A DNA stretch of 14,485 nt from an uncultured Eubacteriales bacterium (GCA_900553135.1 USCO01000046.1:1-14485); one strand, 5' to 3'. Positions 6,811 through 14,317 are shown, counted from the stretch's first letter. Notes: a model not told the origin generated them from the letters alone. A program made the numbers and translations.

Positions 6811-6867
6811 CTCCTCCTTTCCGGGTGTTGATATGGGGATTATAACATAGTATAATCGGTTGGGCAA
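6811..6867 (-). promoter_or_regulatory. Promoter and RBS of the minus-strand operon
   Basis: On the minus strand, -35 TTGCCC (complement of 6862-6867), a 17-bp spacer and a perfect -10 TATAAT (complement of 6839-6844) predict a start near 6832. The RBS GGAGGAG (complement of 6811-6817) gives a 5' leader of under 30 nt. The promoter is interleaved with a divergent plus-strand promoter. Confidence 0.7.
6828..6856 (+). promoter_or_regulatory. Promoter of the UBA/two-component operon
   Basis: TTGATA (6828-6833), a 17-bp spacer and a perfect TATAAT (6851-6856): 5/6 and 6/6 matches to sigma-A boxes. The predicted start near 6863 leaves a leader of about 100 nt before the ATG at 6966. The two boxes interlock with the opposing promoter. 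Confidence 0.75.
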
Positions 6868-6965
6868 GCCGGGCGGTTTTGGCCTTTCATCCAATTTTAA
6901 GAAAGGATAAAGCCCCGTTCAATGCCCCTGTGGTATCCTGTTTCCAGGTGAAAGGAGCTAGCGCC

Positions 6966-7571
6966 ATGGAAATTACATTGGAACAGGTCGAGCGCCTGCG
7001 GGAAAAGGCCAACGTGTCCTACGGGCAGGCCAAGCAGGCCCTGGAATACAGCGGCGGCAATCTGCTGGACGCTTTGATTTATCTGGAAGAACAGGGGGTC
7101 ATCCCCCGCCCCGAGGAGGCCTACTACTCCACCCGCAGCGAGACGCCCCCTCCGCCGCCCCCTCAGGCTCCCGCTCCGGTGGAGCAGCCCCAGGCCAAAA
7201 AGGGACACAAGGGGGGCACGCGGTCTCTGCTGCAGAAGATCCGCCGCCTGCTGCTGGACAACGAGCTGGAGATCTGGCGCCGGGGCGAACCCGTCACCGC
7301 CCTGCCGGTGCTCATTGTCATCCTGCTGGTGGTCTTTGCCTTCTACGTCACTCTGCCCGCCCTCATTCTGGGCCTGTTTCTGGGCTTTCGCTACCAGATC
7401 TCCGGCCCTGACCTGGAGGACGACACCATCAACGGCGTCATGGACAGCATGGCCGACACCGCCGCCGGGGTTGGCCGGCAGGTGATGGATGAGTTGCGGA
7501 CCCAACACGAGAAGTATCAGAAGCGGAAAAACCGCCCCGACGGCCAGGACCGCGGGGACCAAGGAGAGTAA
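6966..7571 (+). CDS. UBA/TS-N domain and DUF4342-type membrane protein
   Basis: A 201-aa protein. Residues 3-44 are a UBA/TS-N three-helix fold (VERLREKANVSYGQAKQALE, then GGNLLDALIYLEEQG) like that at the start of EF-Ts. Residues 60-75 are proline-rich with six consecutive Pro at 61-66. About 85-150 matches the DUF4342 pattern with a basic amphipathic helix (KIRRLLLDNELEIWRRGE), a long hydrophobic stretch at 112-140 (one or two membrane passes) and a charged C-terminal tail to 201. It probably sits in the membrane with the UBA part in the cytoplasm; bacterial UBA domains do not imply ubiquitin. Start ATG 6966 follows AAAGGAG at 6951-6957. The stop is 3 nt before the response regulator ATG, so it is cotranscribed with the two-component system, suggesting a role in the same envelope response. 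Function unknown. Confidence 0.75.
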   Translation: MEITLEQVERLREKANVSYGQAKQALEYSGGNLLDALIYLEEQGVIPRPEEAYYSTRSETPPPPPPQAPAPVEQPQAKKGHKGGTRSLLQKIRRLLLDNELEIWRRGEPVTALPVLIVILLVVFAFYVTLPALILGLFLGFRYQISGPDLEDDTINGVMDSMADTAAGVGRQVMDELRTQHEKYQKRKNRPDGQDRGDQGE

Positions 7572-7574
7572 GCC

Positions 7575-8249
7575 ATGTCAGAACGGATTCTTTTGGTGGA
7601 GGACGAGGAAAAGCTGGCCCGCATGGTGGAGATGGAGCTGCGCTATGAGGGCTACGAGGTAACCAAGGCCTTTGACGGCCGCACCGGCCTGGAGCAGGCC
7701 CTGTCCGGCAAGCACGACCTGGTGCTGCTGGACATCATGCTGCCCCAGCTGTCCGGCATGGAGGTGCTGCGCCGCCTGCGCCGGGAGAGCGACCTGCCCG
7801 TCATCATGCTCACTGCCCGGGACAGTGTGGTGGACAAGGTCTCCGGCCTGGACTCCGGGGCGGACGACTACATCACCAAGCCCTTTGCCATTGAGGAGCT
7901 GCTGGCCCGCATCCGGGCCGCCCTGCGCAAGGGGGGCTCGGCCAAGGGCACCCTGCTGTGCGCCGGCGAGGTGGTCATGGACGTGGAGCGCCACGCGGTC
8001 ACCGTAAAGGGGCAGAGCGTGGAGCTGACCAAGAAGGAATTCGACCTTCTGCGCCACCTGCTGGAAAACAAGGGCCGGGTGCTCACCCGGGAGGCCCTGC
8101 TGGACAGCGTGTGGGGCTTTGATTTTGTGGGCGAGACCAACTCGGTGGATGTATACATCCGCTTTCTGCGCAGCAAGATCGACGAGGCCTTCGGCATCAA
8201 GCTCATCCACACCGTGCGCGGGGTGGGCTATGTGATCCGGGAGGACTAA
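7575..8249 (+). CDS. OmpR/PhoB-family response regulator
   Basis: DNA-binding transcription regulator (224 aa) activated by phosphorylation. The receiver domain (about 3-118) has acidic residues D10/E11, the phospho-acceptor Asp53 (LLDIMLP), switch Thr80 (MLTARD) and Lys102 (TKPF). The winged-helix domain (about 128-222) has the EFDLLRHLLENKGRVLTRE and VDVYIRFLRSKID segments and ends with the usual HTVRGVGYVIRED. It starts 3 nt after the UBA gene stop; the kinase gene is 550 nt downstream with a flavodoxin-like gene between. Likely autoregulates its operon, though no operator was identified in the 6828-6965 region. Confidence 0.95.
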   Translation: MSERILLVEDEEKLARMVEMELRYEGYEVTKAFDGRTGLEQALSGKHDLVLLDIMLPQLSGMEVLRRLRRESDLPVIMLTARDSVVDKVSGLDSGADDYITKPFAIEELLARIRAALRKGGSAKGTLLCAGEVVMDVERHAVTVKGQSVELTKKEFDLLRHLLENKGRVLTREALLDSVWGFDFVGETNSVDVYIRFLRSKIDEAFGIKLIHTVRGVGYVIRED

Positions 8250-8281
8250 GGCGGCGCAAGCCGAAAAAGGAGCATCATATT

Positions 8282-8785
8282 ATGGTCATCGTATATCAAT
8301 CCAACACCGGCTTTTCCCAGCAGTACGCCCAGATGCTGGGCCAGGCGGAAAAGCTGAAGGTTTTCTCCCTGGACGAGGCCAAGGGAAGCGTATCTCCTCA
8401 GGAGGAGGTATTCTTCTTCGGCGGGCTCACTGCCGGACACATCAACGGCCTGGACCGGGCCCGGAAGTCCTTTCACGTGGTCGCCGTGTGCGGGGTGGGC
8501 ATGTCCGCCCCCTCCATGTCGGTGCTGACCACCATGAGCAAGGCAAACTATCTGTCCGGGACCGAGGTATTTTACCTCCAGGGCGGCTGGGCGCCGGAGA
8601 AGGTGGGCTGGTTCAAGCGCCGCATGGTTGGCATGGTCACCCGCTCCACCCGAAAGGCCCTGGAGGCCAAGGGGAGCCGCCGCACCAAGGAAGAGGAGGC
8701 CCAGCTGGCCTTCCTGGTCCGGGGCGGCAGCATGGTGGCCTTTGAGCACCTGCGGCCCATCCGGGAGTGGCTGTCTCTCCGCTGA
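8282..8785 (+). CDS. Flavodoxin-like protein within a two-component operon
   Basis: A 167-aa cytoplasmic protein with a flavodoxin-type start: strand VIVYQ (2-6), then S7-N8-T9-G10-F11-S12, which matches the FMN phosphate loop (S/T-x-T-G-x-T/S), then a helix. Further agreements are the strand plus Gly loop EVFFFGGLTAGHI (42-54), strand VVAVCGVGMS (66-75), and strand plus loop EVFYLQGGW (95-103) followed by helix VGWFKRRMVGMVTRS (108-122), recalling short flavodoxin/HemG-like proteins. An FMN role is therefore plausible but not proven. ATG 8282 follows AAAAAGGAG at 8264-8272. The gene lies 32 nt after the response regulator and 14 nt before the histidine kinase ATG, all one direction with no terminator, so it is probably made together with them. 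It may link redox state to the signalling pair; that link is inference. Confidence 0.65.
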   Translation: MVIVYQSNTGFSQQYAQMLGQAEKLKVFSLDEAKGSVSPQEEVFFFGGLTAGHINGLDRARKSFHVVAVCGVGMSAPSMSVLTTMSKANYLSGTEVFYLQGGWAPEKVGWFKRRMVGMVTRSTRKALEAKGSRRTKEEEAQLAFLVRGGSMVAFEHLRPIREWLSLR

Positions 8786-8799
8786 GAAAGGAGGGCCCT

Positions 8800-10242
8800 A
8801 TGCCCAGACACACCCGGTTTCAAGCGCCCCCTTCCCAGGACCCCCTGGGCGGGGCGAAAACCTCCCTGGCCTTTCGGCTGAACCTAGGCTTTTTCTTCCG
8901 GCAGCTGGGGGTGTTCCTTATGATGGACCTGCTGCTGCTGGGAATGGCCGTGTTCGGCATCTTTTTATACGGAGAGACCCGCTGCGCCGATGTGGCCGCT
9001 CTGGTGGAGGAGCGGGGCGTCCCCTCCGCCGTGGCTCTTCCCTGGATCGAGGCCTCGGACTACACCATCTCCCTGCTGGACCGGGAACCTGAGGGCATCT
9101 CCCTCTCCCTGCCCTGGCTCACCCCCCGCAGCGAGACCCAGCAGGCCCTGCGCAGCTACGACCTCACCAGCTACTACACCGTGGAGCTGGTCCAGGACAA
9201 CATCCCCTACGCCATCACCGTCTCCCTTTCTGGGATCTACCGGGCCCTGTACTGGGCGGGAGTGGTGCTGCTGGTGTGCCAGGGGTTATCCCTCATCACG
9301 GGGCTGTTTCGCAGCAACCGCTCCATTCACAAGGTGCTGCGGCCCATCCAGGACCTGGCCGCCACGGCGGCCCGGCTCAACTCCATGACCCACATGTCCC
9401 GCCAGGAGCTGCAGGCCCTGGCCGGGGAGCTGGAGAAGATCAACGCCCGCCACCTGGACAGCCGCATCGACCTGCCCTCCACCCAGAAGGAGCTGCGGGC
9501 CCTGGCCCGGGCCATCAACGACATGCTGGACCGCATCAACAAGGCCTATTCCGCCCAGATGCGCTTTGTCTCCGACGCCAGCCATGAGCTGCGCACCCCC
9601 ATCGCCGTCATCCAGGGCTACGCCGCCCTGCTGGACCGCTGGGGCAAGGACGACCCCCAGGCCCTCCAGGAGTCCATCCAGGCCATCCGCAGCGAGGCAA
9701 AGGCCATGGAGGAGCTGGTGGAGCAGCTGCTGTTCCTGGCCCGGGGGGACAACGACACCCAGCCGGTGAAGCCCGAGCTCTTTGATCTCACCGCCCTGGC
9801 CGGAGAGGTGCTGCGGGAGGAGGAGATGATCCACGAGGACCGGGTCTTTCTGCCCCGCTGGGGGGAGGAACCCATCCCTGTGCGGGCCGACCAGGGGCTC
9901 ATCAAGCAGGTCATGCGCATTTTGATGAACAACAGCGTGCAGTACAGCCCCCCGGGCAGCCGGGTCTATCTGCGCCTGTCCGCCAAGGACGGCCTGGCCC
10001 GGGTCACCGTCCAGGATGAGGGCATGGGCATCGCCCCCGAGAGCATCCCCCACATCTTCCAGCGCTTTTACCGCACCGACCAGTCCCGGGACCGCCGCAC
10101 CGGAGGCACCGGGCTGGGGCTGTCCATTGCCAAGTGGATCGTGGACCGCCACGGCGGCTGGTTTGAGGTGGTCTCCCGGGAGGGCATCGGCACCCGCATC
10201 TCCTTCCTGCTGCCCCTGTGGGAGGAGGAGGAAGAACCATGA
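8800..10242 (+). CDS. Membrane-bound sensor histidine kinase (HAMP-HisKA-HATPase)
   Basis: Sensor kinase (480 aa) for the response regulator at 7575. Start ATG 8800 is preferred over an in-frame ATG at 8767 because AAAGGAGG sits at 8787-8794 and the earlier start would overlap the previous gene. After about 33 cytoplasmic residues come TM1 (34-57), a sensor region outside the membrane (58-149), TM2 (150-171), a long HAMP/linker (172-248), HisKA with His262 in SHELRTP (261-267), and HATPase: N-box around MNNSVQYS (376-383, Asn378), G1 DEGMG (406-410), F-box FQRFYR (420-425), G2 GGTGLGLSI (435-443). All catalytic motifs are intact. The C-terminus ends in acidic EEEEEP. Its stop overlaps the next start as ATGA. 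It is not a BceS-type short kinase, so it is not the partner of the ABC exporter at 943-3550. Confidence 0.93.
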   Translation: MPRHTRFQAPPSQDPLGGAKTSLAFRLNLGFFFRQLGVFLMMDLLLLGMAVFGIFLYGETRCADVAALVEERGVPSAVALPWIEASDYTISLLDREPEGISLSLPWLTPRSETQQALRSYDLTSYYTVELVQDNIPYAITVSLSGIYRALYWAGVVLLVCQGLSLITGLFRSNRSIHKVLRPIQDLAATAARLNSMTHMSRQELQALAGELEKINARHLDSRIDLPSTQKELRALARAINDMLDRINKAYSAQMRFVSDASHELRTPIAVIQGYAALLDRWGKDDPQALQESIQAIRSEAKAMEELVEQLLFLARGDNDTQPVKPELFDLTALAGEVLREEEMIHEDRVFLPRWGEEPIPVRADQGLIKQVMRILMNNSVQYSPPGSRVYLRLSAKDGLARVTVQDEGMGIAPESIPHIFQRFYRTDQSRDRRTGGTGLGLSIAKWIVDRHGGWFEVVSREGIGTRISFLLPLWEEEEEP

Positions 10243-10511
10243 CGTACTGGGTCTACATCCTGCGCTGCGCCGACGGCACCCTGTACACCGGCTGCACCAA
10301 CGACCTGTCCCGCCGCCTGGCCGCCCATAACGCCGGGAAGGGGGCAAAATATACCCGCTCCCGCCGCCCGGTGGAGCTGGTCTACCGGGAAGAGGTCCCG
10401 GACAAGAGCGCCGCCCTGCGCCGGGAGGCCGCCATCAAGGGCCTGAGCCGGGGAGAAAAACTGGCGCTGATCCAGCGTCTTGAAAACGCCCCACAGCCCT
10501 GTATTTCCTGA
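10239..10511 (+). CDS. GIY-YIG nuclease-domain protein (UPF0213/YhbQ-like)
   Basis: A 90-aa single-domain protein of the GIY-YIG superfamily. The usual motifs are visible: VYILRC (5-10) for GIY, LYTGCT (15-20) for YIG, the catalytic-type Arg26 in SRRLAAHN (24-31), GAKYTR (35-40), and REAAIKGLSR (62-71) with the metal-ligand Glu63. The family's job in most bacteria is unclear; DNA nuclease activity has been reported for E. coli YhbQ-type members. The ATG at 10239 overlaps the kinase TGA (ATGA), and GGAGGAGGA at 10221-10229 within the kinase gene serves as RBS. An earlier in-frame start at 10218 is less likely. It is the last gene before a strong terminator, so it belongs to the same transcription unit. 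Confidence 0.9.
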   Translation: MTYWVYILRCADGTLYTGCTNDLSRRLAAHNAGKGAKYTRSRRPVELVYREEVPDKSAALRREAAIKGLSRGEKLALIQRLENAPQPCIS

Positions 10512-10543
10512 TCCAAGCCCCTGAAAAGGGGCTTGGATTTTTT
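10511..10543 (+). terminator. Strong Rho-independent terminator of the 6966-10511 operon
   Basis: ATCCAAGCCCC (10511-10521) pairs perfectly over 11 bp with GGGGCTTGGAT (10528-10538), followed by six T (10538-10543). It starts on the last base of the GIY-YIG stop codon. No other terminator was seen between 6966 and here. Confidence 0.95.
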
Positions 10544-10568
10544 ATCCTCTCCGGCCCTTCTTTTGCTC

Positions 10569-10597
10569 TTGCTTTTTCCTGGGGGCCCCACTATAAT
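10569..10597 (+). promoter_or_regulatory. Predicted sigma-A promoter of the exported-protein gene
   Basis: TTGCTT (10569-10574), a 17-bp spacer and a perfect TATAAT (10592-10597). The leader to the ATG at 10660 would be about 55 nt. AAAGGAG (10645-10651) is the RBS. Confidence 0.65.
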
Positions 10598-10659
10598 ATA
10601 TACTGATTTTTTGTCACCATTGCACCGATATTTCTCCCTCGGCGAAAGGAGCGTTCACC

Positions 10660-11301
10660 ATGAAACGCCTGCGGTTTCCCCTGCTGTTTCTGCTGTCCGG
10701 CTTTGCTCTGGGGCTTTTGTGCTCGGTCTCACTGATGCACTTTTTCCGCCCAGCCGCCGGTATCCCCGATGTCAGCGTTTCCCAGGACACCATCCCCAGC
10801 ACCACGCAGCTGCTCCAATCCGCTGCCCAGGCCGCCCAGGCCCTGCACGACAAGGATTATGAGGCGCTCTCCCAGTTGGTTCATCCTGACAGGGGAGTTA
10901 CCTTTACACCATATTCCACGGTAGATCCCAAAACCGACCTGACCCTCACCGCCCAGCAGATCCGGGAGCTGGAGCAGGACACCACCCGCTACACCTGGGG
11001 CTATGAGGACGGCCGGGGCGATCCCATCCAGATGACCATTCCCCAGTATCTGGAGCGCTACGTCTTTGACGCGGACTACACCCAGGCTCCCAAGGTGGGG
11101 GTGGATGAGATCCAGATTTCGGGCAACGCCCTGGAGAATCTCCCGGAAGCCTATCCCGACTGCCGCTTTGTGGACCTGTGCTATCCCAGCCGCGACCCGG
11201 AGAGCGACGGGCTGGACTGGTGCTCTTTGAAGCTGGTCTTTTCCCCCGGCCCCTCCCAGTGGCAGCTGGTGGGGGTGGTCCACGGCGAGTGGACCATTTG
11301 A
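10660..11301 (+). CDS. Exported or membrane-anchored protein of a conserved Firmicutes family, function unknown
   Basis: A 213-aa protein with a basic start (MKRLRFP) and a hydrophobic stretch at 6-27 that is a signal peptide or membrane anchor; there is no lipobox Cys at a fitting cleavage site. The remainder should be extracytoplasmic. Recognisable blocks are VHPDRGVTFTPYSTVDPKTDL (split around 73-93), YTWGYEDGRGDPIQMT (110-125), and a C-terminal DWCSLKLVF...WQLVGVVHGEWTI (about 186-213). I recognise this pattern (VHP.KG..F.PY, YTWG..GSG.PI, DW.SL.LVF, WYLVGI.H.EWTI) as recurring in Firmicutes surface or lipoprotein-like proteins without a known role. ATG 10660 follows AAAGGAG by 8 nt. It has its own promoter and lies alone between terminators and trkA; no clear terminator follows it. 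Confidence 0.75.
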   Translation: MKRLRFPLLFLLSGFALGLLCSVSLMHFFRPAAGIPDVSVSQDTIPSTTQLLQSAAQAAQALHDKDYEALSQLVHPDRGVTFTPYSTVDPKTDLTLTAQQIRELEQDTTRYTWGYEDGRGDPIQMTIPQYLERYVFDADYTQAPKVGVDEIQISGNALENLPEAYPDCRFVDLCYPSRDPESDGLDWCSLKLVFSPGPSQWQLVGVVHGEWTI

Positions 11302-11363
11302 TCCAAACAAATTTCCTTCTTGATACGATAACGACAGATACATAGAAAGCGAGGCGGATCCCA

Positions 11364-12761
11364 TTGAGGATCGTGATTGTTGGCAACGGCAAGGTTGGCT
11401 TCTCCCTGGCCGAGCAGCTGGTTTCGGAAAAATATGACGTGACCATTGTGGACATGCGGGATGACGCCCTGCGCCGGGCCTCCGACGCCCTGGACATTAT
11501 GAGTGTCAAGGGCAACGGCGTCTCCGCCGCCACCCTGCAGGAGGCGGGCGCACAGAACGCCGACCTGTTGGTGGCCGCCACCAACTCCGACGAGGTGAAC
11601 ATGGTCTGCTGTCTCACCGCCAAGCGTCTGGGCAGCAAGTATACCATCGCCCGTATCCGCAACCCGGAGTACAACGCGGGACTTCACGACCTGAAGAAAA
11701 ACATGGGCATCGACATGGTCATCAACCCGGAGAACGCCACCGCCGTGGAGATCTCCCGGCTGCTGCGCTTCCCCTCTGCGGCCAACATCGAGACCTTCTG
11801 CCGGGGCCGGGTGGAGCTCATGGGCTTCCGCCTTCAGCAGGACGACTTTCTGGTAGACCAGCCCCTGCACGCCCTGTCCTCCCAGGTCAAAAAGCTCTCC
11901 CTGCTCTTCTGCGCCGTGGACCGGGAGGGCGAGGTCATCATCCCCAACGGCTCCTTTGTGCCCCGGGCGGGGGACAAGCTTTACCTCATCGGCCGCCCCA
12001 CCAGCCTGGACCAGTTCTTCCGTCTGCTGGGCCGCTATAGCCCCAAGGTAAAGAGCGTGTTCATCGTGGGCGGCGGCAAGATCTCCCTGTACCTGGCCGC
12101 CCTGCTGGATAAGATGCACATTCGCATCAAGGTGGTGGAGCTCAACGAAAACCGCTGCCGTCTGGTCAGCGAGACCCTGCCCCACGCCACCGTCATCTGC
12201 GGCGACGGCACCGACCAGGAGCTGCTGGAGTCCGAGCGCATGACCGCCGCCGACGCCTTCGTGGCCCTCACCGACCGGGACGAGGACAACCTCATCATCT
12301 CCCTGTACGCCATGCAGAAAGGCCTGCACAAGGTCATCACCAAGTCCAACCGGCAGAACTACGCCGGTATCGCCCGGGCCGTGGGCCTGGACAGCGTCAT
12401 CTCCCCCAAGCTCATTACCGCCGCCCAGATCCTGCAGGTGGTGCGCGGCATGCAGAACTCCGAGGGCAGCGTCATGAACACCCTCTACCGCATCGCCGAC
12501 GGCTCCGCCGAGGCCATGGAGTTTACCGTCAGCGCCGCCACCCGCCATCTGAACACCCCCCTGCGGGAGCTGCGCCTGCGCAAGGGCATCCTGCTGGCGG
12601 TCATCATGCGGGAGGGTGAGATCATCATTCCCGAGGGTTCCTCCTACATTCAGGAGGGGGACTCGGTCATTATCATCGCCCGGGAGCACCGCCTGCTGGA
12701 CCTCAACGACATCTATGCCGATGATGATACTCCCTTTCCTCTGACTGGAGGCGGGCAATGA
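11364..12761 (+). CDS. trkA: Trk potassium uptake regulatory subunit TrkA
   Basis: Cytoplasmic NAD(H)/nucleotide-binding gating ring of the Trk K+ uptake system (465 aa, the usual two-RCK length). It has two RCK halves: RCK_N 1 with GNGKVG (7-12) and Asp30 after the second strand; RCK_C 1 about 145-225; RCK_N 2 with GGGKIS (236-241) and Glu259; RCK_C 2 about 372-455. It starts with TTG at 11364, the only start giving an intact first Rossmann strand (MRIVIVGNG), with GAGGCGG at 11351-11357 as RBS. The stop overlaps the trkH ATG (ATGA at 12758-12761), so subunits are produced together. Only 62 nt separate it from the upstream gene and no convincing promoter was found there, so it may be read through from 10660. 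Confidence 0.95.
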   Translation: MRIVIVGNGKVGFSLAEQLVSEKYDVTIVDMRDDALRRASDALDIMSVKGNGVSAATLQEAGAQNADLLVAATNSDEVNMVCCLTAKRLGSKYTIARIRNPEYNAGLHDLKKNMGIDMVINPENATAVEISRLLRFPSAANIETFCRGRVELMGFRLQQDDFLVDQPLHALSSQVKKLSLLFCAVDREGEVIIPNGSFVPRAGDKLYLIGRPTSLDQFFRLLGRYSPKVKSVFIVGGGKISLYLAALLDKMHIRIKVVELNENRCRLVSETLPHATVICGDGTDQELLESERMTAADAFVALTDRDEDNLIISLYAMQKGLHKVITKSNRQNYAGIARAVGLDSVISPKLITAAQILQVVRGMQNSEGSVMNTLYRIADGSAEAMEFTVSAATRHLNTPLRELRLRKGILLAVIMREGEIIIPEGSSYIQEGDSVIIIAREHRLLDLNDIYADDDTPFPLTGGGQ

Positions 12762-14194
12762 ATATTAAGCTGATCCTCAAGCTGCTGGGCCGCATCCTGC
12801 TGGTAGAGAGCGTGGCCCTGCTGCTGCCCCTGGTGGTGGCTCTGCTCTACCGGGAGGACCCCATGCCCTTTGTGTGGAGCATCCTCATCACCCTGGCGGT
12901 GGGCCTGTCCCTGTCCTACATCCCCACCAAAAAGGAGTTCTTTCTGCTGGAGGGCTTTGTCTCGGTGGGTCTCATCTGGCTGATGACCGGCGTGGTGGGC
13001 GCTCTGCCCTTCTACTTCTCCGGTTACTTCCCCTCCTTTGTGGACTGCTTCTTTGAGTCCTGCTCCGGTTTCACCACCACCGGCGCCACCATTCTCACCA
13101 ACATTGAGGCCCTGCCCTACGGCATCCTCTTCTGGCGCGCCTTCACCCACTGGCTGGGCGGCATGGGCGTGCTGGTGCTGGCCACGGCCATCGTCCCCTC
13201 CCTGGGGGTGCGTCCCCACTACCTCACCCAGGCGGAGACCCCTGGCCCCGTGTTTTCCAAGCTGGTGCCCAAGCAGTCTCAGACCTCCAAGATCCTCTAC
13301 ACCATCTACTTCGCCATGACCGCGGCCGAGGTGATTCTGCTGAAGCTGGCGGGGCTGCCCCTGTATGACGCCCTGATCCACTCCTTCTCCACCGCCGGCA
13401 CCGGCGGCTTCTCCAACCGCAATCTCAGCGTGGGCGCCTACGGAAGCCCTCTTATTGAGGTCATCATCGCCGTTTTTGCCCTGTTGTTCTCCGTCAACTT
13501 TGCCCTGTACTTCCTAGTCATCAACCGCCACATCAAGGAAGCTCTGAAAAGTGACGAGCTGCGCTTCTTCCTGGGGGTAGTGGCCGGAGCCACGGCCCTC
13601 ATCGCCATCAATCTGGTCCCCTACTACGGCAGCGTTCTGGAGAGCCTGCGCTACTCCTTCTTCCAGGTGGCCTCCATCATTTCCACCACCGGCTTCTCCA
13701 CCACGGACTTCGCCCTGTGGCCCCAGTTCTCCCAGTGCATTTTGATCCTGCTCATGTTCTGCGGTGCCTGCGCCGGTTCCACGGGCGGCGGTTTGAAATG
13801 CTCCCGAGTCCTGCTGCTGTGGCGCTCCATCCGCCGGGATCTGCACCACATTACCCACCCCCGCTCTGTGGAGGTGGTGAAGCTGGAGGGCAAGGTGGTC
13901 CCCGAGAGCACCATCCACTCTGCCATGGTCTTTGTGGGTCTGTATGTGTTCATCGTGCTCATCGCCACCCTCATTATCTCCCTGGACAACCAGTCCTTTG
14001 CCGTCTCCTTCTCCTCCGCCCTCACCTGCGTGAGCAACGTGGGACCCGGCCTGGAGGTGGTGGGACCCATGGGCAACTTCTCCGCCTTCTCCCACCTGTC
14101 CAAGATCACCATGTCCCTTTGCATGATCATCGGCCGGTTGGAGATCTTCCCCATCCTGGTCATCTTCAGCTATCAGACCTGGCGGCGCGGCTAA
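12758..14194 (+). CDS. trkH: Trk potassium uptake membrane subunit TrkH
   Basis: K+-translocating subunit (478 aa, usual TrkH length) that sits on the TrkA ring. The four pore loops are visible: SGFTTTGA (103-110), STAGTGGFS (211-219), STTGFST (309-315) and SNVGPGLE (426-433), each placing the selectivity Gly between membrane spans. The glycine-rich intramembrane segment ACAGSTGGGLKCSR (337-350) is the TrkH gating loop. A conserved GRLEIFP (459-465) lies near the C-terminus. ATG 12758 overlaps the trkA stop; GGAGGCGGG (12746-12754) inside trkA acts as RBS. A strong terminator follows. Confidence 0.96.
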   Translation: MNIKLILKLLGRILLVESVALLLPLVVALLYREDPMPFVWSILITLAVGLSLSYIPTKKEFFLLEGFVSVGLIWLMTGVVGALPFYFSGYFPSFVDCFFESCSGFTTTGATILTNIEALPYGILFWRAFTHWLGGMGVLVLATAIVPSLGVRPHYLTQAETPGPVFSKLVPKQSQTSKILYTIYFAMTAAEVILLKLAGLPLYDALIHSFSTAGTGGFSNRNLSVGAYGSPLIEVIIAVFALLFSVNFALYFLVINRHIKEALKSDELRFFLGVVAGATALIAINLVPYYGSVLESLRYSFFQVASIISTTGFSTTDFALWPQFSQCILILLMFCGACAGSTGGGLKCSRVLLLWRSIRRDLHHITHPRSVEVVKLEGKVVPESTIHSAMVFVGLYVFIVLIATLIISLDNQSFAVSFSSALTCVSNVGPGLEVVGPMGNFSAFSHLSKITMSLCMIIGRLEIFPILVIFSYQTWRRG

Positions 14195-14227
14195 GCCGCC
14201 TTCCGGGGATGTTTTCCCCAAGACTTT

Positions 14228-14256
14228 CGGCGCTCCTTCGGGAGCGCCGTTTTTTT
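14228..14256 (+). terminator. Rho-independent terminator of trkAH
   Basis: CGGCGCTCC (14228-14236), loop TTCG, and GGAGCGCCG (14241-14249), then seven T (14250-14256). Perfect 9-bp GC-rich stem with a stable tetraloop. Confidence 0.96.
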
Positions 14257-14317
14257 GCTCGCGCTTATGTAATTTGCATAAATATTTTTCTGGAAATTTC
14301 ATATTTTTAAAATATTC

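Noticed and set aside
7575..10242. Two-component system as the BceRS partner of the ABC exporter
   Set aside because: The kinase has an extracytoplasmic domain of about 90 residues and HAMP, unlike the short intramembrane-sensing BceS kinases, and it is over 4 kb away in a separate operon.
11302..11363. trkA promoter or c-di-AMP riboswitch
   Set aside because: The best box pair, TTGATA at 11320 with TAGAAA at 11343, would place the transcript start on the RBS, and 62 nt is too short for a ydaO-type riboswitch.
11181..12758. 525-codon minus-strand open frame opposite trkA
   Set aside because: Shadow frame with H/G/Q-rich content; trkA on the plus strand has complete RCK motifs.
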